Shown in pieces: positions 17,322 through 25,089 of a stretch of DNA of 64,000 nt. Numbering within the stretch: the first letter of the stretch is position 1; each line of letters begins with the position of its first letter. The stretch lies in the NCBI GenBank assembly GCA_002708825.1, contig PAPF01000026.1, forward strand, positions 1-64,000, given 5' to 3'. The DNA is from Phyllobacteriaceae bacterium. Lineage in GTDB: Bacteria > Pseudomonadota > Alphaproteobacteria > Rhizobiales > Rhizobiaceae. Under the pieces are notes generated by a model. The model was not told the origin of the DNA, ran no database searches, and saw only the letters and a program-made list of their open reading frames with translations. Position numbers and translations under genes: made by a program.

Positions 17322-19127
17322 GTGGTCCAGTTTCGACGTTTCGTCTCATTCCTGTTTGCGTTCACATTCGCGGCCATCGCGGCGCGGCTGGCAGCCGATG
17401 TCTTCCTGTCGGACGGCTTCGATCCGCTTGACGTTGTCCGGGTGCTGCTGCTCGCCGCGACATCGGCCTGGATTGCCTGGGGCGCGTCGCTGGCATTGCA
17501 GGGCGTGCTTGCGCCCATGCCGGTGGCGAAGCCGGCTGCGACTGCCCCGGCACCCCTCGAGGCTGACCGCATCGGCGTGCTCGTTCCCGTCTACAACGAG
17601 GACCCGGTCCACGTCCTCTCGCGCGTCCATGCCATGGCCTGGTCGCTGCACGCGGAAGGCGAGGGTACGCGTTTCGAATTCGTGGTCCTGTCCGACACCC
17701 GCGACGAGGCCATTGCCGCGGAGGAACGCCGCTGGATGCAGCAGCTTCGCCGCGATGGCCCGCCGGCCATGAATTTCTTTTACCGCCGCCGGGAGAAGAA
17801 CACCGGCAAGAAGGCCGGCAATGTGGCGGAGTTCCTGCGCGCCTCGGGCGGGCGCTACGAATTCCTCGTCATTCTCGACGCCGACAGCCTGATGGACGGC
17901 GCTACCTTGGTGGAGATGGCCCGGCGCATGGAGGCCGATCCGCGTCTCGGCCTTCTCCAGACATTGCCGAAGATCATTCACGCGCGGTCGTGGTTCGGCC
18001 GCGCGATCCAGTTTTCCGCCTCCTTCTACTCACCCTTCTTCGCGCGCGGGCTTGCACTCCTGCAGGGCCGCACCGGTCCGTTCTGGGGTCACAACGCCAT
18101 CGTGCGCACCCGCGCCTTCGCCGAAAGCTGCGGCCTGCCGGTGCTGTCGGGCAAGCCGCCCTTCGGCGGGCACATCCTCAGCCACGATTATGTCGAGGCC
18201 GCCATGCTGGCGCGCAACGGCTGGACCGTGCGGGTCGATCCCGATCTTGAAGGCTCCTTCGAGGAAGGTCCGGACAATGTCATCGATTTCGCCAAGCGCG
18301 ACCGGCGCTGGTGCCAGGGCAATCTCCAGCACGCGCGGCTCATCGGCGCGCCCGGCCTCGGTCCCTGGAGCCGGTTCGTCTTCGTGCAGGGCATCATGGC
18401 CTATGCCGCATCGCCGTTGTGGCTGGTCTTCCTCGTGGCCTCGCTGCTGGCTCCGGTGGTTGCGCCGGAACCGAACTATTTTCCCGTGCCCCGCATGCCC
18501 GCCATCTTCCCGACACCGGAGACGGCGCAGGCCGTGGCCCTGCTGGTGGGCATCTTCGGACTGCTCATCGGGCCCAAGCTGATCATTGCTTCTCATGCCG
18601 CGTGGACCGGCACGGCGCGCAGCTTCGGCGGGCCGTTCGCGGTCATGCGCTCCACTTTGGCCGAAATCCTGTGGTCGAGCGTTCTTGCGCCCGTCACGCT
18701 GATGTTCCAGAGCCGCTCGGTCGCCCAGGTTCTTCTGGGCCGCGATGGCGGCTGGCCGGCCACGAACCGCGATGCCGGCGAGATCGGCATGCGTGAAGCC
18801 TGGGCGGCGTCCTGGTGGATCGTGCTGACGGGCCTGGTGATGCTGGCCGCCTCCTCTGTGCTGGAGACCGGCCTGTTATTCTGGTTCCTTCCCGTTGCCA
18901 TGCCGATGGTCTGCGCGCCGGCGATCATCGCCTGGTCCTCCTCGCGCGCAAGCGGCGTGTCCGCCGCGCGCAAGGGCCTGTTCCTGACCGAAGCCGAACG
19001 CGCCGTCCCGCGGGTCGTCCTCGCCTGCGAAGCCAGTCGCATCCGCTGGCAGGGTGGCGGCATGTCCGCTCCCTCGGGTGGCACAATTGCGGATCAGCCG
19101 GCATCCGCCCGAAATGCGGTGGCCTGA
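17322..19127 (+). CDS. opgH: Membrane glucosyltransferase OpgH (main frame)
   Basis: The 601-residue frame is a family 2 glucosyltransferase that polymerises periplasmic beta-glucan from UDP-glucose while moving it across the inner membrane. Two membrane helices precede the catalytic domain, which holds VLVPVYNEDP, DADSLMDG (the metal-binding D-x-D) and DRRWCQGNLQ (the acceptor-site motif). Several C-terminal helices follow. The annotated GTG start lacks a ribosome site, and the soluble N-terminal region is encoded in another frame just upstream, so the protein is either N-terminally short or made through a frameshift. Confidence 0.88.
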   Translation: MVQFRRFVSFLFAFTFAAIAARLAADVFLSDGFDPLDVVRVLLLAATSAWIAWGASLALQGVLAPMPVAKPAATAPAPLEADRIGVLVPVYNEDPVHVLSRVHAMAWSLHAEGEGTRFEFVVLSDTRDEAIAAEERRWMQQLRRDGPPAMNFFYRRREKNTGKKAGNVAEFLRASGGRYEFLVILDADSLMDGATLVEMARRMEADPRLGLLQTLPKIIHARSWFGRAIQFSASFYSPFFARGLALLQGRTGPFWGHNAIVRTRAFAESCGLPVLSGKPPFGGHILSHDYVEAAMLARNGWTVRVDPDLEGSFEEGPDNVIDFAKRDRRWCQGNLQHARLIGAPGLGPWSRFVFVQGIMAYAASPLWLVFLVASLLAPVVAPEPNYFPVPRMPAIFPTPETAQAVALLVGIFGLLIGPKLIIASHAAWTGTARSFGGPFAVMRSTLAEILWSSVLAPVTLMFQSRSVAQVLLGRDGGWPATNRDAGEIGMREAWAASWWIVLTGLVMLAASSVLETGLLFWFLPVAMPMVCAPAIIAWSSSRASGVSAARKGLFLTEAERAVPRVVLACEASRIRWQGGGMSAPSGGTIADQPASARNAVA

Positions 19128-19131
19128 CATC

Positions 19132-20298
19132 ATGACGCAACCCTTTGTGCCGGCCGCAAAAACCAGGGACGTCCGGCTCGACGTGGCAAGGGGGCTGGCG
19201 CTTCTCACGATCTTCATCAACCATGTGCCCGGCAATCCGCTGGAAGGCTTCACCTCGCGCAACTTCGGCTTCTCCGATGCGGCGGAGGCTTTCGTCCTGA
19301 TGTCGGGCCTTGCCGTGGCACTGGCCTATTCGGGCGGGTTCTTCCGGAATGACTGGCGTGGCGCCGCCGGCCGCATGCTGCGCCGTGCCGGCAAGCTCTA
19401 TCTCGTCCATGTCGTCACCATGTCGCTTGCGCTCATGATCCTGGCCGCGGGTGTCGCCTTCCTGGGGACCGACCAAGTCGCCGAACAGGTGAATTTCACG
19501 CGCCTCCAGACGGACGGATGGAAGGCCGCTCTCGGCGTTCCATTGCTGGGCTACCAGATCGGCTATTTCAACATCCTGCCGCTCTATGTCGTGCTGCTGG
19601 TGGCCGCCATTGCCTTGCTGGCTGTCGGCATGCGCAACGTGTGGGCAATGCTCGCGCTTTCTGCGTGCGTATGGATCCTGGCCCATCTGACTGGCCTCAA
19701 CCTGCCCAACTGGCCAGGCGACTGGGGCTGGTTCCTCAATCCCTTCGGATGGCAACTGGTGTTCGCCTGCGGCATAGCCATTGGCCTTGGCGTCATGAAG
19801 GGGCGTCCGCTGGTGCCCTTCAATCCCGTGCTTTTCGTCCTGTCCTGGGGCTTCGTCCTGTTCTCGGCCTTCTGGGTGAAGCTGGAGATGGGCGCGGTTC
19901 CGGGCCTGGCGCACCTGCCGGCACTGCTTGCCGACACGGACAAGGGCGCCCTTGCCTTCCTCCGCCTCGTCCATGTGCTCGCGCTTGCCTATGCTGTCAT
20001 CCATACGGGCTGGGTCGGGGCGCTGTTGTCGAGCGCACCCATGCGCCCCGTTGCGACCATCGGCCGGAACGGATTGGCCGTCTTTGCGGCAGGATCGTTG
20101 CTGGCCATCCTTCTGCAGGTCGTCTTCGAGGCCTGGCCGGTCAGTGACTTCGGCAAGATGCTGTTCATCGTGGCCGGGATTGCCGTCCACTATGCCGTCG
20201 CCCTTCGGTTCGACGATCGCAAACGGACAGGGAGGGCGCGCAATCCCAAGGCCGCGATGCCGCCGCTGCGGCCGGACCGTGAGACAAGCAACGCATGA
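19132..20298 (+). CDS. opgC: OpgC-domain membrane protein (glucan succinyl/acyl modification)
   Basis: The 388-residue protein has about ten membrane helices and starts RDVRLDVARGLALLTIFINHVPG, the N-terminal signature of the OpgC family. OpgC proteins transfer succinyl groups onto periplasmic glucans. The ATG lies five bases after the opgH stop, completing an opgG-opgH-opgC operon. The modified group is inferred from the family; related proteins may transfer other acyl groups. Confidence 0.88.
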   Translation: MTQPFVPAAKTRDVRLDVARGLALLTIFINHVPGNPLEGFTSRNFGFSDAAEAFVLMSGLAVALAYSGGFFRNDWRGAAGRMLRRAGKLYLVHVVTMSLALMILAAGVAFLGTDQVAEQVNFTRLQTDGWKAALGVPLLGYQIGYFNILPLYVVLLVAAIALLAVGMRNVWAMLALSACVWILAHLTGLNLPNWPGDWGWFLNPFGWQLVFACGIAIGLGVMKGRPLVPFNPVLFVLSWGFVLFSAFWVKLEMGAVPGLAHLPALLADTDKGALAFLRLVHVLALAYAVIHTGWVGALLSSAPMRPVATIGRNGLAVFAAGSLLAILLQVVFEAWPVSDFGKMLFIVAGIAVHYAVALRFDDRKRTGRARNPKAAMPPLRPDRETSNA

Positions 20299-20323
20299 GA
20301 CCGGAAAGGGCGGTCATACCCTG

Positions 20324-20626
20324 TCAGGATTTGCCGGAGGCATAGTCGAAGACCGGAACGTTCACATGGCGCAGCGCGACGGACTGGCCTGCAAGGCGGC
20401 GAATGCCGTCGAGCTTCTCGGCAACCATGTGGTCGAGATGACGCTCGCCGCAATCGCGGCACAGCAGGGCAGGCACGTTTTCCACGATGGTGGGAATGGA
20501 AGTCCAGAAGAAGACCACCGAGGTGACCACGGGCTCGACACGGCGCCCTTGGCAGGCGCTGCAGGCCGGCGTTCTTTCATCGGCGGCGTCCGTTCCGTGT
20601 GCCTGGGTTCCAGTACTGCGATCCAT
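20324..20626 (-). CDS. YgiT-type zinc finger protein
   Basis: The 100-residue protein has two CxxC pairs (C22/C25 and C56/C59) framing a small domain that ends IVENVPALLCRDCGE, the pattern of YgiT/MqsA-type zinc fingers. The DNA-binding helix-turn-helix of full MqsA antitoxins is absent, and no toxin gene is adjacent. AAGGAG stands ideally ahead of the ATG. It diverges from the phosphoribosyltransferase gene, and the gap between them carries two FNR-type boxes, so it probably belongs to the low-oxygen regulon. Confidence 0.8.
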   Translation of the reverse strand: MDRSTGTQAHGTDAADERTPACSACQGRRVEPVVTSVVFFWTSIPTIVENVPALLCRDCGERHLDHMVAEKLDGIRRLAGQSVALRHVNVPVFDYASGKS

Positions 20627-20877
20627 GGCCGTTCTCCTTGAAAGAACCGGCGGGCCATGTCTGGGGCATGCCATGGCCCGCCGGCACCGAAGTTGTCCGG
20701 GAACAGGGGCTTGAATATCCCGGACGACGTTCTGGGCCGGTGTTTTTTGACCCTTCGCCAGTGTCCGGTTGCCGGATGCAGCCATACGCCGTTGGCGCGA
20801 TGCTTGCCGGCCGGCTTTCCATGCTGCCCCGGCTTCCGCCTGGCCGTCACATATTGGCCTTGCACACCTCTCCGGCA

Positions 20878-20891
20878 TTGACGCCTGTCAA
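20878..20891. promoter_or_regulatory. FNR/FixK box (perfect half-sites)
   Basis: TTGACGCCTGTCAA matches the FNR/FixK consensus TTGA-N6-TCAA at all eight fixed positions. It is centred about 115 bases upstream of the phosphoribosyltransferase ATG and about 260 bases from the YgiT-like start. An FNR protein with the matching recognition helix is encoded 1.5 kb away. Confidence 0.75.
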
Positions 20892-20924
20892 CACCGTGCC
20901 CGCCAGCCTAGCCCGTCTGGACCC

Positions 20925-20938
20925 ATGATGCCTGTCAA
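20925..20938. promoter_or_regulatory. FNR/FixK-like box, one mismatch
   Basis: ATGATGCCTGTCAA matches TTGA-N6-TCAA at seven of eight fixed positions. It is centred about 68 bases upstream of the ATG at 21000, a distance compatible with activation of that gene. Its inner six bases resemble the neighbouring box. Confidence 0.55.
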
Positions 20939-20999
20939 TGCCAATCTGCATGACTGGTGATCCGCTGAACCGTGAAGCTGCTGACCATGGAGGAAAGCC

Positions 21000-21665
21000 A
21001 TGACGTTCCTGTTTCAGGATCGCGCCGAAGCAGGCCGCAAGCTGGCTGCGGCGCTGGAGACCCTTGAGGGGGAGAACGTGATCGTCTACGCCCTGCCGCG
21101 CGGCGGTGTGCCTGTCGCCGCCGAGATCGCGCGCGCCCATGGATGGCCGCTGGACCTTCTGCTTGTCCGCAAGATCGGCGCGCCGGGTCATGACGAACTG
21201 GCGCTCGCAGCTGTCGTCGATGGCGAGGCGCCGGACATTGCCGTCAACGAGGATGTCGCTGCGATGTACGGGCTTGAGGACGCGGATGTGCGCGACATGG
21301 CCAGGCCCCATCTGGCGGAGATCGAAAGGCGGCGGACGCTGTATCTGGAGGGCCGCCCGCCGCTCGCCGCGGCGGGCAGGACCGCCGTTGTCGTCGATGA
21401 CGGCATTGCCACCGGGGCGAGCGTCATGGCCGCGCTCAAGGCGCTGGCGCGGCGAGGTCCCGCGCGGATCGTGCTTGCCGTACCGGTGGCCCCGGCCGAC
21501 ACGCTCGAGCGTCTGCGCCCGCTGGCTGACGAGATTGTCTGCCTGGAAATACCCGAACGTTTCTACGCCGTCGGCGCCCACTACCATTCGTTTGCCCAGG
21601 TCGATGACGCCGAGGTCGTCGACCTGATGCGCAGCCTCGCACCGGGAAAGGGTTCAGCCGGTTGA
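21000..21665 (+). CDS. Phosphoribosyltransferase-family protein
   Basis: The 221-residue protein has the type I phosphoribosyltransferase fold with the PRPP-binding motif AVVVDDGIATGASVMAALKAL near residue 128 and the PPi loop VYALPRGGVPVAAEIA near residue 30. This free-standing subgroup has no assigned base substrate and is often found with low-oxygen or universal-stress genes. Its FNR-box promoter supports that setting. AGGAAA stands ahead of the ATG. It is convergent with the FNR gene, with four bases between the stop codons. Confidence 0.88.
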   Translation: MTFLFQDRAEAGRKLAAALETLEGENVIVYALPRGGVPVAAEIARAHGWPLDLLLVRKIGAPGHDELALAAVVDGEAPDIAVNEDVAAMYGLEDADVRDMARPHLAEIERRRTLYLEGRPPLAAAGRTAVVVDDGIATGASVMAALKALARRGPARIVLAVPVAPADTLERLRPLADEIVCLEIPERFYAVGAHYHSFAQVDDAEVVDLMRSLAPGKGSAG

Positions 21666-21669
21666 GCCT

Positions 21670-22476
21670 TCAGGCCGCGTGGAGCGGGGCCGGCGGCTTG
21701 CCGGAAACGGCGATCGGGGCGGTGACCGGACGGCCGTGGGTCAGTGACTGAAGTTCGTCGCCGATCGAGGCTGCCATGCCGCTCAGCCTCTTGCTGTCGA
21801 CAATGACGACATGCCTGCCGTCGACAACCCGGATGATGCCCCGCCGCGCCAGTTGCTGCATGTTCCGTGACAGCGTCTCCGTGGTGGTTCCCAGGTAGGG
21901 AGCCAGGTCTTTCCGGGAAACGGGGATTTCCAGCGCGACCGGTTCTCCGGCCGGCATCGCGCCCTGCCGCCGGGTCATCAGTGCGAACAGGTAGCCGGCC
22001 AGCCTCTGCAGCGTCGTTCGGCAGTTGAAAAGGGTCAGCCATTCCTGGATTTCCTCCGCCTGCCGCTGCGCCGTTTCCAGCACGCCGCAGGAGAAGTCCC
22101 CGTCCTGGTGAGCCAGGTTGATGAAGGACTGGCGGGGGATCAGGCAGATGCTTGCCTTCGTCGCGCACTCATAGCCGAAGCGTGAAGTCTGGTCGAAGAT
22201 GTTGCCGACAAGGCGGCCTTCCTCGATCAGACCGATGACCATGTGGCGGCCGTCGGCTGTCGTGTTGGTGATCTTGACGACGCCCGAACGCACGATGCCC
22301 ACGTGATGGACGGTTTCGCCCTGGGCGATGATGGTGTCGCCGGCTTCATGGATGGCAGGCGACGAGATGGCCGCCATGGTCCGGAGGGTTGCCGCGCCCG
22401 CGGCCCGGCATGGTCCGAAATCGCGTGACGGACAGTTGGAACACCTGTTGCTGGCGAATAAGTGCGGCCCCTGCAT
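21670..22476 (-). CDS. fnrL: FNR-type oxygen-sensing regulator with [4Fe-4S] cysteines
   Basis: The 268-residue Crp/Fnr-family protein carries four cysteines placed as in FNR: C12, C15 and C23 near the N-terminus and C104 in the sensor domain (GYEC). They should hold an oxygen-labile [4Fe-4S] cluster. The recognition helix reads TTTETLSRNMQQL, and E-x-x-S-R is the FNR pattern that reads TTGA half-sites. It probably activates the TTGA-N6-TCAA promoters in this window under low oxygen. The ATG at 22476 has GGGGAGG eight bases upstream; an earlier in-frame start lacks one. Confidence 0.92.
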   Translation of the reverse strand: MQGPHLFASNRCSNCPSRDFGPCRAAGAATLRTMAAISSPAIHEAGDTIIAQGETVHHVGIVRSGVVKITNTTADGRHMVIGLIEEGRLVGNIFDQTSRFGYECATKASICLIPRQSFINLAHQDGDFSCGVLETAQRQAEEIQEWLTLFNCRTTLQRLAGYLFALMTRRQGAMPAGEPVALEIPVSRKDLAPYLGTTTETLSRNMQQLARRGIIRVVDGRHVVIVDSKRLSGMAASIGDELQSLTHGRPVTAPIAVSGKPPAPLHAA

Positions 22477-22583
22477 TGGCTGTGCCTCCCCGGCTCGACA
22501 ATCCGTCTGCCTCGCGCACACGCTTCGATGTTGCCTCGTGCAGTTGCCTGCTTGCCGTGTTGCGTTCGGCGCTCCGGATCACG

Positions 22584-22599
22584 GGAAAAATATTTTTCC
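22584..22599. promoter_or_regulatory. AT-rich perfect palindrome upstream of the FNR gene
   Basis: GGAAAAATATTTTTCC is a perfect 16-base palindrome in a GC-rich setting. It lies about 115 bases before the FNR start and 50 bases after the response-regulator stop. It could be an operator, or the terminator of the upstream gene, since either arm ends in five T residues. No known regulator site matches it by eye. Confidence 0.4.
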
Positions 22600-22649
22600 G
22601 GTCCGGCAGGTTTCGCAACGGGAATTGTGTTGAGAATTGTTGGGCGGGT

Positions 22650-23459
22650 TCAGTCGTCCTGCCGGCCGGGTTCCCGAACCACCTGTTCCGCCGTGGTTTC
22701 GTCAGGTTCCATCCGGAATGCCGGCCGCACGTCTCCGACAAAGACATAGCCCACGCCACGGACACTCTTGATCAGCATGTCGCGGTCGGTGTCGTTCTCG
22801 ATCTTCTCGCGCAGATGGGCGACATGGCCGTCAAGCGTCCTGTCGAGCGGATCGCGTTCGCGGCCGCGCAGCTTCTGCCAGATCTCGTCGCGCGAGAGGA
22901 TCCGGCCCGGATTTTCCAGGAACAGCGCCAGCAGGTTGAACTCCGTCTCCGTGAGGTGGATCTCGCGTTCATCGGTTGTCCGGACACGCCGCCGCAAGGC
23001 GTTGAAGACGGTATGGTCGAACGACAGGTCCTGTCCGTTGTCGGTCTTCTGGTGCGGCAGCAGGCCATAGCGTTCAAGCACCGTGCGCACACGGATTTCC
23101 ACTTCGCGGGGATGGAACGGCTTGGCGATGTAGTCGTCGGCACCGCTTTCCAGCCCGCGCACGCGATCCAGCGGATCGGATTGCTCGGTGATGATGATGA
23201 CCGGGATATTGTCTTCCGACCGCAATTTGCGCGCCAGCGCCAGCCCGTCCTCGCCGCCCAGCACGAGATCCAGCGTGACGAGGTCGAAGCGTGTCTCGCC
23301 CAATCGTCCGAAAAGCTCGGCTGGACTGGCCGCCTCCGCCGGTTCGTGCCCTGCGCCGGACAGCACGGATACAAGGGTCGCGCGCGTTTGCGCATCGTCG
23401 TCGGCCACAAGGATCCGGCATCGCTCCCCGGCGTCATTTCCGTCGGATCCGGTTGGCAT
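22650..23459 (-). CDS. OmpR-family response regulator (orphan)
   Basis: The 269-residue protein has a receiver domain with the acidic pocket VADDDA near residue 20, phospho-acceptor D64 (VTLDLVLGGEDG) and the conserved lysine in YIAKPFHP. A C-terminal winged-helix DNA-binding domain ends RDMLIKSVRGVGYVF. No histidine kinase gene is adjacent, so its partner is encoded elsewhere. GGGAGGGG precedes the ATG at 23459. It reads towards the FNR gene and shares the same low-oxygen neighbourhood, so it may take part in redox control. Confidence 0.92.
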   Translation of the reverse strand: MPTGSDGNDAGERCRILVADDDAQTRATLVSVLSGAGHEPAEAASPAELFGRLGETRFDLVTLDLVLGGEDGLALARKLRSEDNIPVIIITEQSDPLDRVRGLESGADDYIAKPFHPREVEIRVRTVLERYGLLPHQKTDNGQDLSFDHTVFNALRRRVRTTDEREIHLTETEFNLLALFLENPGRILSRDEIWQKLRGRERDPLDRTLDGHVAHLREKIENDTDRDMLIKSVRGVGYVFVGDVRPAFRMEPDETTAEQVVREPGRQDD

Positions 23460-23580
23460 GGCCCCTCCCTGTTCGCCGAATACGCATTCTAATAAATGAA
23501 TATATATCAGATTGGCGACATTTTCACCCCGCTGTCCGAATGCCACTCAGAGCGTTCGAGGAAAAGACGGGCGGCCGGCG

Positions 23581-23594
23581 ATGACGGCCATCAA
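23581..23594. promoter_or_regulatory. FNR/FixK-like box, one mismatch
   Basis: ATGACGGCCATCAA matches TTGA-N6-TCAA at seven of eight positions. It lies in the divergent gap between the response regulator and the alpha/beta hydrolase gene, about 103 bases before the latter's start. Confidence 0.45.
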
Positions 23595-23690
23595 GGCGTA
23601 AGGCTCATCCGGGTCCCATGATGCGGCGAAAGATCGTCTAACCGGCGCGGTTCGCCGTCATGCCGCGCGGTTCATCCGGAGGTGCCAGTC

Positions 23691-24341
23691 ATGCCTGAAA
23701 CCGATGTCTTCGTTCATGCGCCAGACAGCGCCGAGGGCAGCCTGCCTGGCATTCTTGCGATGCCGGAAGCGCCTTCGGGCCTGGTGATCTTCGCCCATGG
23801 CAGCGGCAGCAGCCGGATGAGTCCGCGCAACAGGGAGCTTGCCGGTGCGCTGGGCCGCCGCGGCATGGCGACCCTGCTCTTCGATCTCCTGACACCGGCG
23901 GAAGCTGGCGAGAGGGCGAACGTTTTCGACATCCCCCTGCTTGCTCGGCGTCTTGTCGGCGCGCTCGAATGGTCGGCCCGGATGCCGCAACTGGCCAGCC
24001 TGCCGGTGGGCCTGTTCGGTGGCAGCACCGGCGCCGCCGCCGCGCTGATGGCCGCTGCCGAGGCGCCGCACCGGGTGCGCGCCGTGGTATCGCGCGGCGG
24101 GCGCGCCGACATGGCGGCTGCAAGCCTCCACAAGGTTCTGGCACCGACGCTGCTGATCGTCGGCGGCGCGGACACCCAGGTGCTGGAACTGAACCGCGCG
24201 GCCTTAACGCGGCTGAACTGTGAGGCAAGGCTGGAGATCGTTCCCGGCGCGACCCATCTCTTTGAAGAGCCGGGTGCACTTGAGCGCGTGGGGGAACTGG
24301 CCGGCGACTGGTTCGCCGCCCATCTTTCGCGGGCGCCATGA
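23691..24341 (+). CDS. Alpha/beta hydrolase (dienelactone-hydrolase-like)
   Basis: The 216-residue protein has an alpha/beta hydrolase fold. VIFAHGSGSSRMSPRN is the oxyanion-hole loop, and LFGGSTGAAAAL gives the nucleophile elbow (G-x-S-x-G with serine near residue 107). An acidic residue in VGGADTQV and histidine in PGATHLFEEPG complete the triad. The substrate is unknown. This type of small hydrolase is often found beside phosphoribosyltransferase and stress genes. GGAGG is eight bases before the ATG. Confidence 0.85.
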   Translation: MPETDVFVHAPDSAEGSLPGILAMPEAPSGLVIFAHGSGSSRMSPRNRELAGALGRRGMATLLFDLLTPAEAGERANVFDIPLLARRLVGALEWSARMPQLASLPVGLFGGSTGAAAALMAAAEAPHRVRAVVSRGGRADMAAASLHKVLAPTLLIVGGADTQVLELNRAALTRLNCEARLEIVPGATHLFEEPGALERVGELAGDWFAAHLSRAP

Positions 24342-24351
24342 CGTGGGTCAA
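24338..24351. promoter_or_regulatory. FNR/FixK-like box before the DUF3775 gene, one mismatch
   Basis: ATGACGTGGGTCAA matches TTGA-N6-TCAA at seven of eight positions and overlaps the hydrolase stop codon. It is centred about 61 bases before the DUF3775 start, a plausible activating position if transcription starts about 20 bases before that gene. Confidence 0.45.
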
Positions 24352-24405
24352 TGGCTTTGCGCCGCCAAGGCATATGGTTCGATGAGGAAAAGACAGGAGG
24401 CCGGC

Positions 24406-24801
24406 ATGGCGGTATTGGCGATCGACAGCAATGAACTGGACGGAATCCTGCTGCGGTTGCGGGCGATCATGGCCCGCGAGGAAAACGACGTTCCCGATCC
24501 CGGCGGCAATCCCGCCGATGACCAGGTGTCCGCGGCCTTGCAGGATCTGCCCGACGACCTGAGCCGCGAGGAAGTGGTCGAGGAGATCGAGGCGCTCAAC
24601 GACGACCAGCAGGATGCGCTGGTTGCCCTTTCCTGGCTCGGGCGCGGCGACTACGAGCCGCAGGAATGGGAAAACGCGCTGGCCATGGCGCGCGAGCGTC
24701 ATGAGGGTTCGACCGCGCAATACCTGCTGTCCCATCCCCTCGTCGCCGAGCAGATCGAGGAGGGCTGGGAGATGCTGCGCAAGGCCGGTGAACTGGACTG
24801 A
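24406..24801 (+). CDS. DUF3775 domain protein
   Basis: The 131-residue acidic protein matches the DUF3775 family, with EEIEALNDDQQDALVALSWL near residue 65 and LLSHPLVAEQIEEGWEML at the C-terminus. No biochemical function is known for the family. It has no signal peptide or membrane helix and should be cytoplasmic. AGGAGG lies ideally before the ATG. It is convergent with the acyl-carrier-protein gene and sits in the FNR-linked island. Confidence 0.82.
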   Translation: MAVLAIDSNELDGILLRLRAIMAREENDVPDPGGNPADDQVSAALQDLPDDLSREEVVEEIEALNDDQQDALVALSWLGRGDYEPQEWENALAMARERHEGSTAQYLLSHPLVAEQIEEGWEMLRKAGELD

Positions 24802-24828
24802 AGGCCCGGAACCGGCCGGCGTCAGGGC

Positions 24829-25089
24829 TCAGCCCGTGCCGGCCTGTCCTGTCCTGTCTTCCAGATAGGCCAGAAGCGCATTGACCGATCCCATCTGCCC
24901 GTAATCGCTTTCCGGCATCGGCGCGCCCGTCAGTTCCGACAGGGCAGCCACGAGGTTCAGGAAATCCATGGAATCGATGTCGAATTCCTCCCGCAGGTCG
25001 CCATCGCGATCGACGTCGGCCATATCGATGTCGGGGGCGATCCGGTGCAGTTCGCGGGTCAGCAGCGTTTCCAGCTTGTCTCGGTTCAT
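24829..25089 (-). CDS. Acyl carrier protein
   Basis: The 86-residue acidic protein has the carrier-protein motif FDIDSMDFLNL, with S40 as the predicted 4'-phosphopantetheine attachment site. It is not the housekeeping AcpP: the DSL motif reads DSM, and the gene is the last of the acetyl-CoA synthetase / E1 / E2 cassette. Its start overlaps the E2 stop by four bases (ATGA). It may accept an acyl group produced or activated by that cassette, which is an unusual partnership. Confidence 0.9.
   Translation of the reverse strand: MNRDKLETLLTRELHRIAPDIDMADVDRDGDLREEFDIDSMDFLNLVAALSELTGAPMPESDYGQMGSVNALLAYLEDRTGQAGTG

Larger units (their letters stand above)
20627..20999. other. Long divergent intergenic region with FNR boxes
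   Basis: This stretch of about 370 bases separates the YgiT-like gene from the phosphoribosyltransferase gene and holds no convincing coding frame. Its right third contains two TTGA-N6-TCAA-type boxes 47 bases apart. Both divergent genes can be driven from here. Confidence 0.5.

Noticed and set aside
20324-20626. Calling the YgiT-like protein an MqsA antitoxin.
   Set aside because: The DNA-binding half of MqsA is missing and there is no toxin gene on either side.
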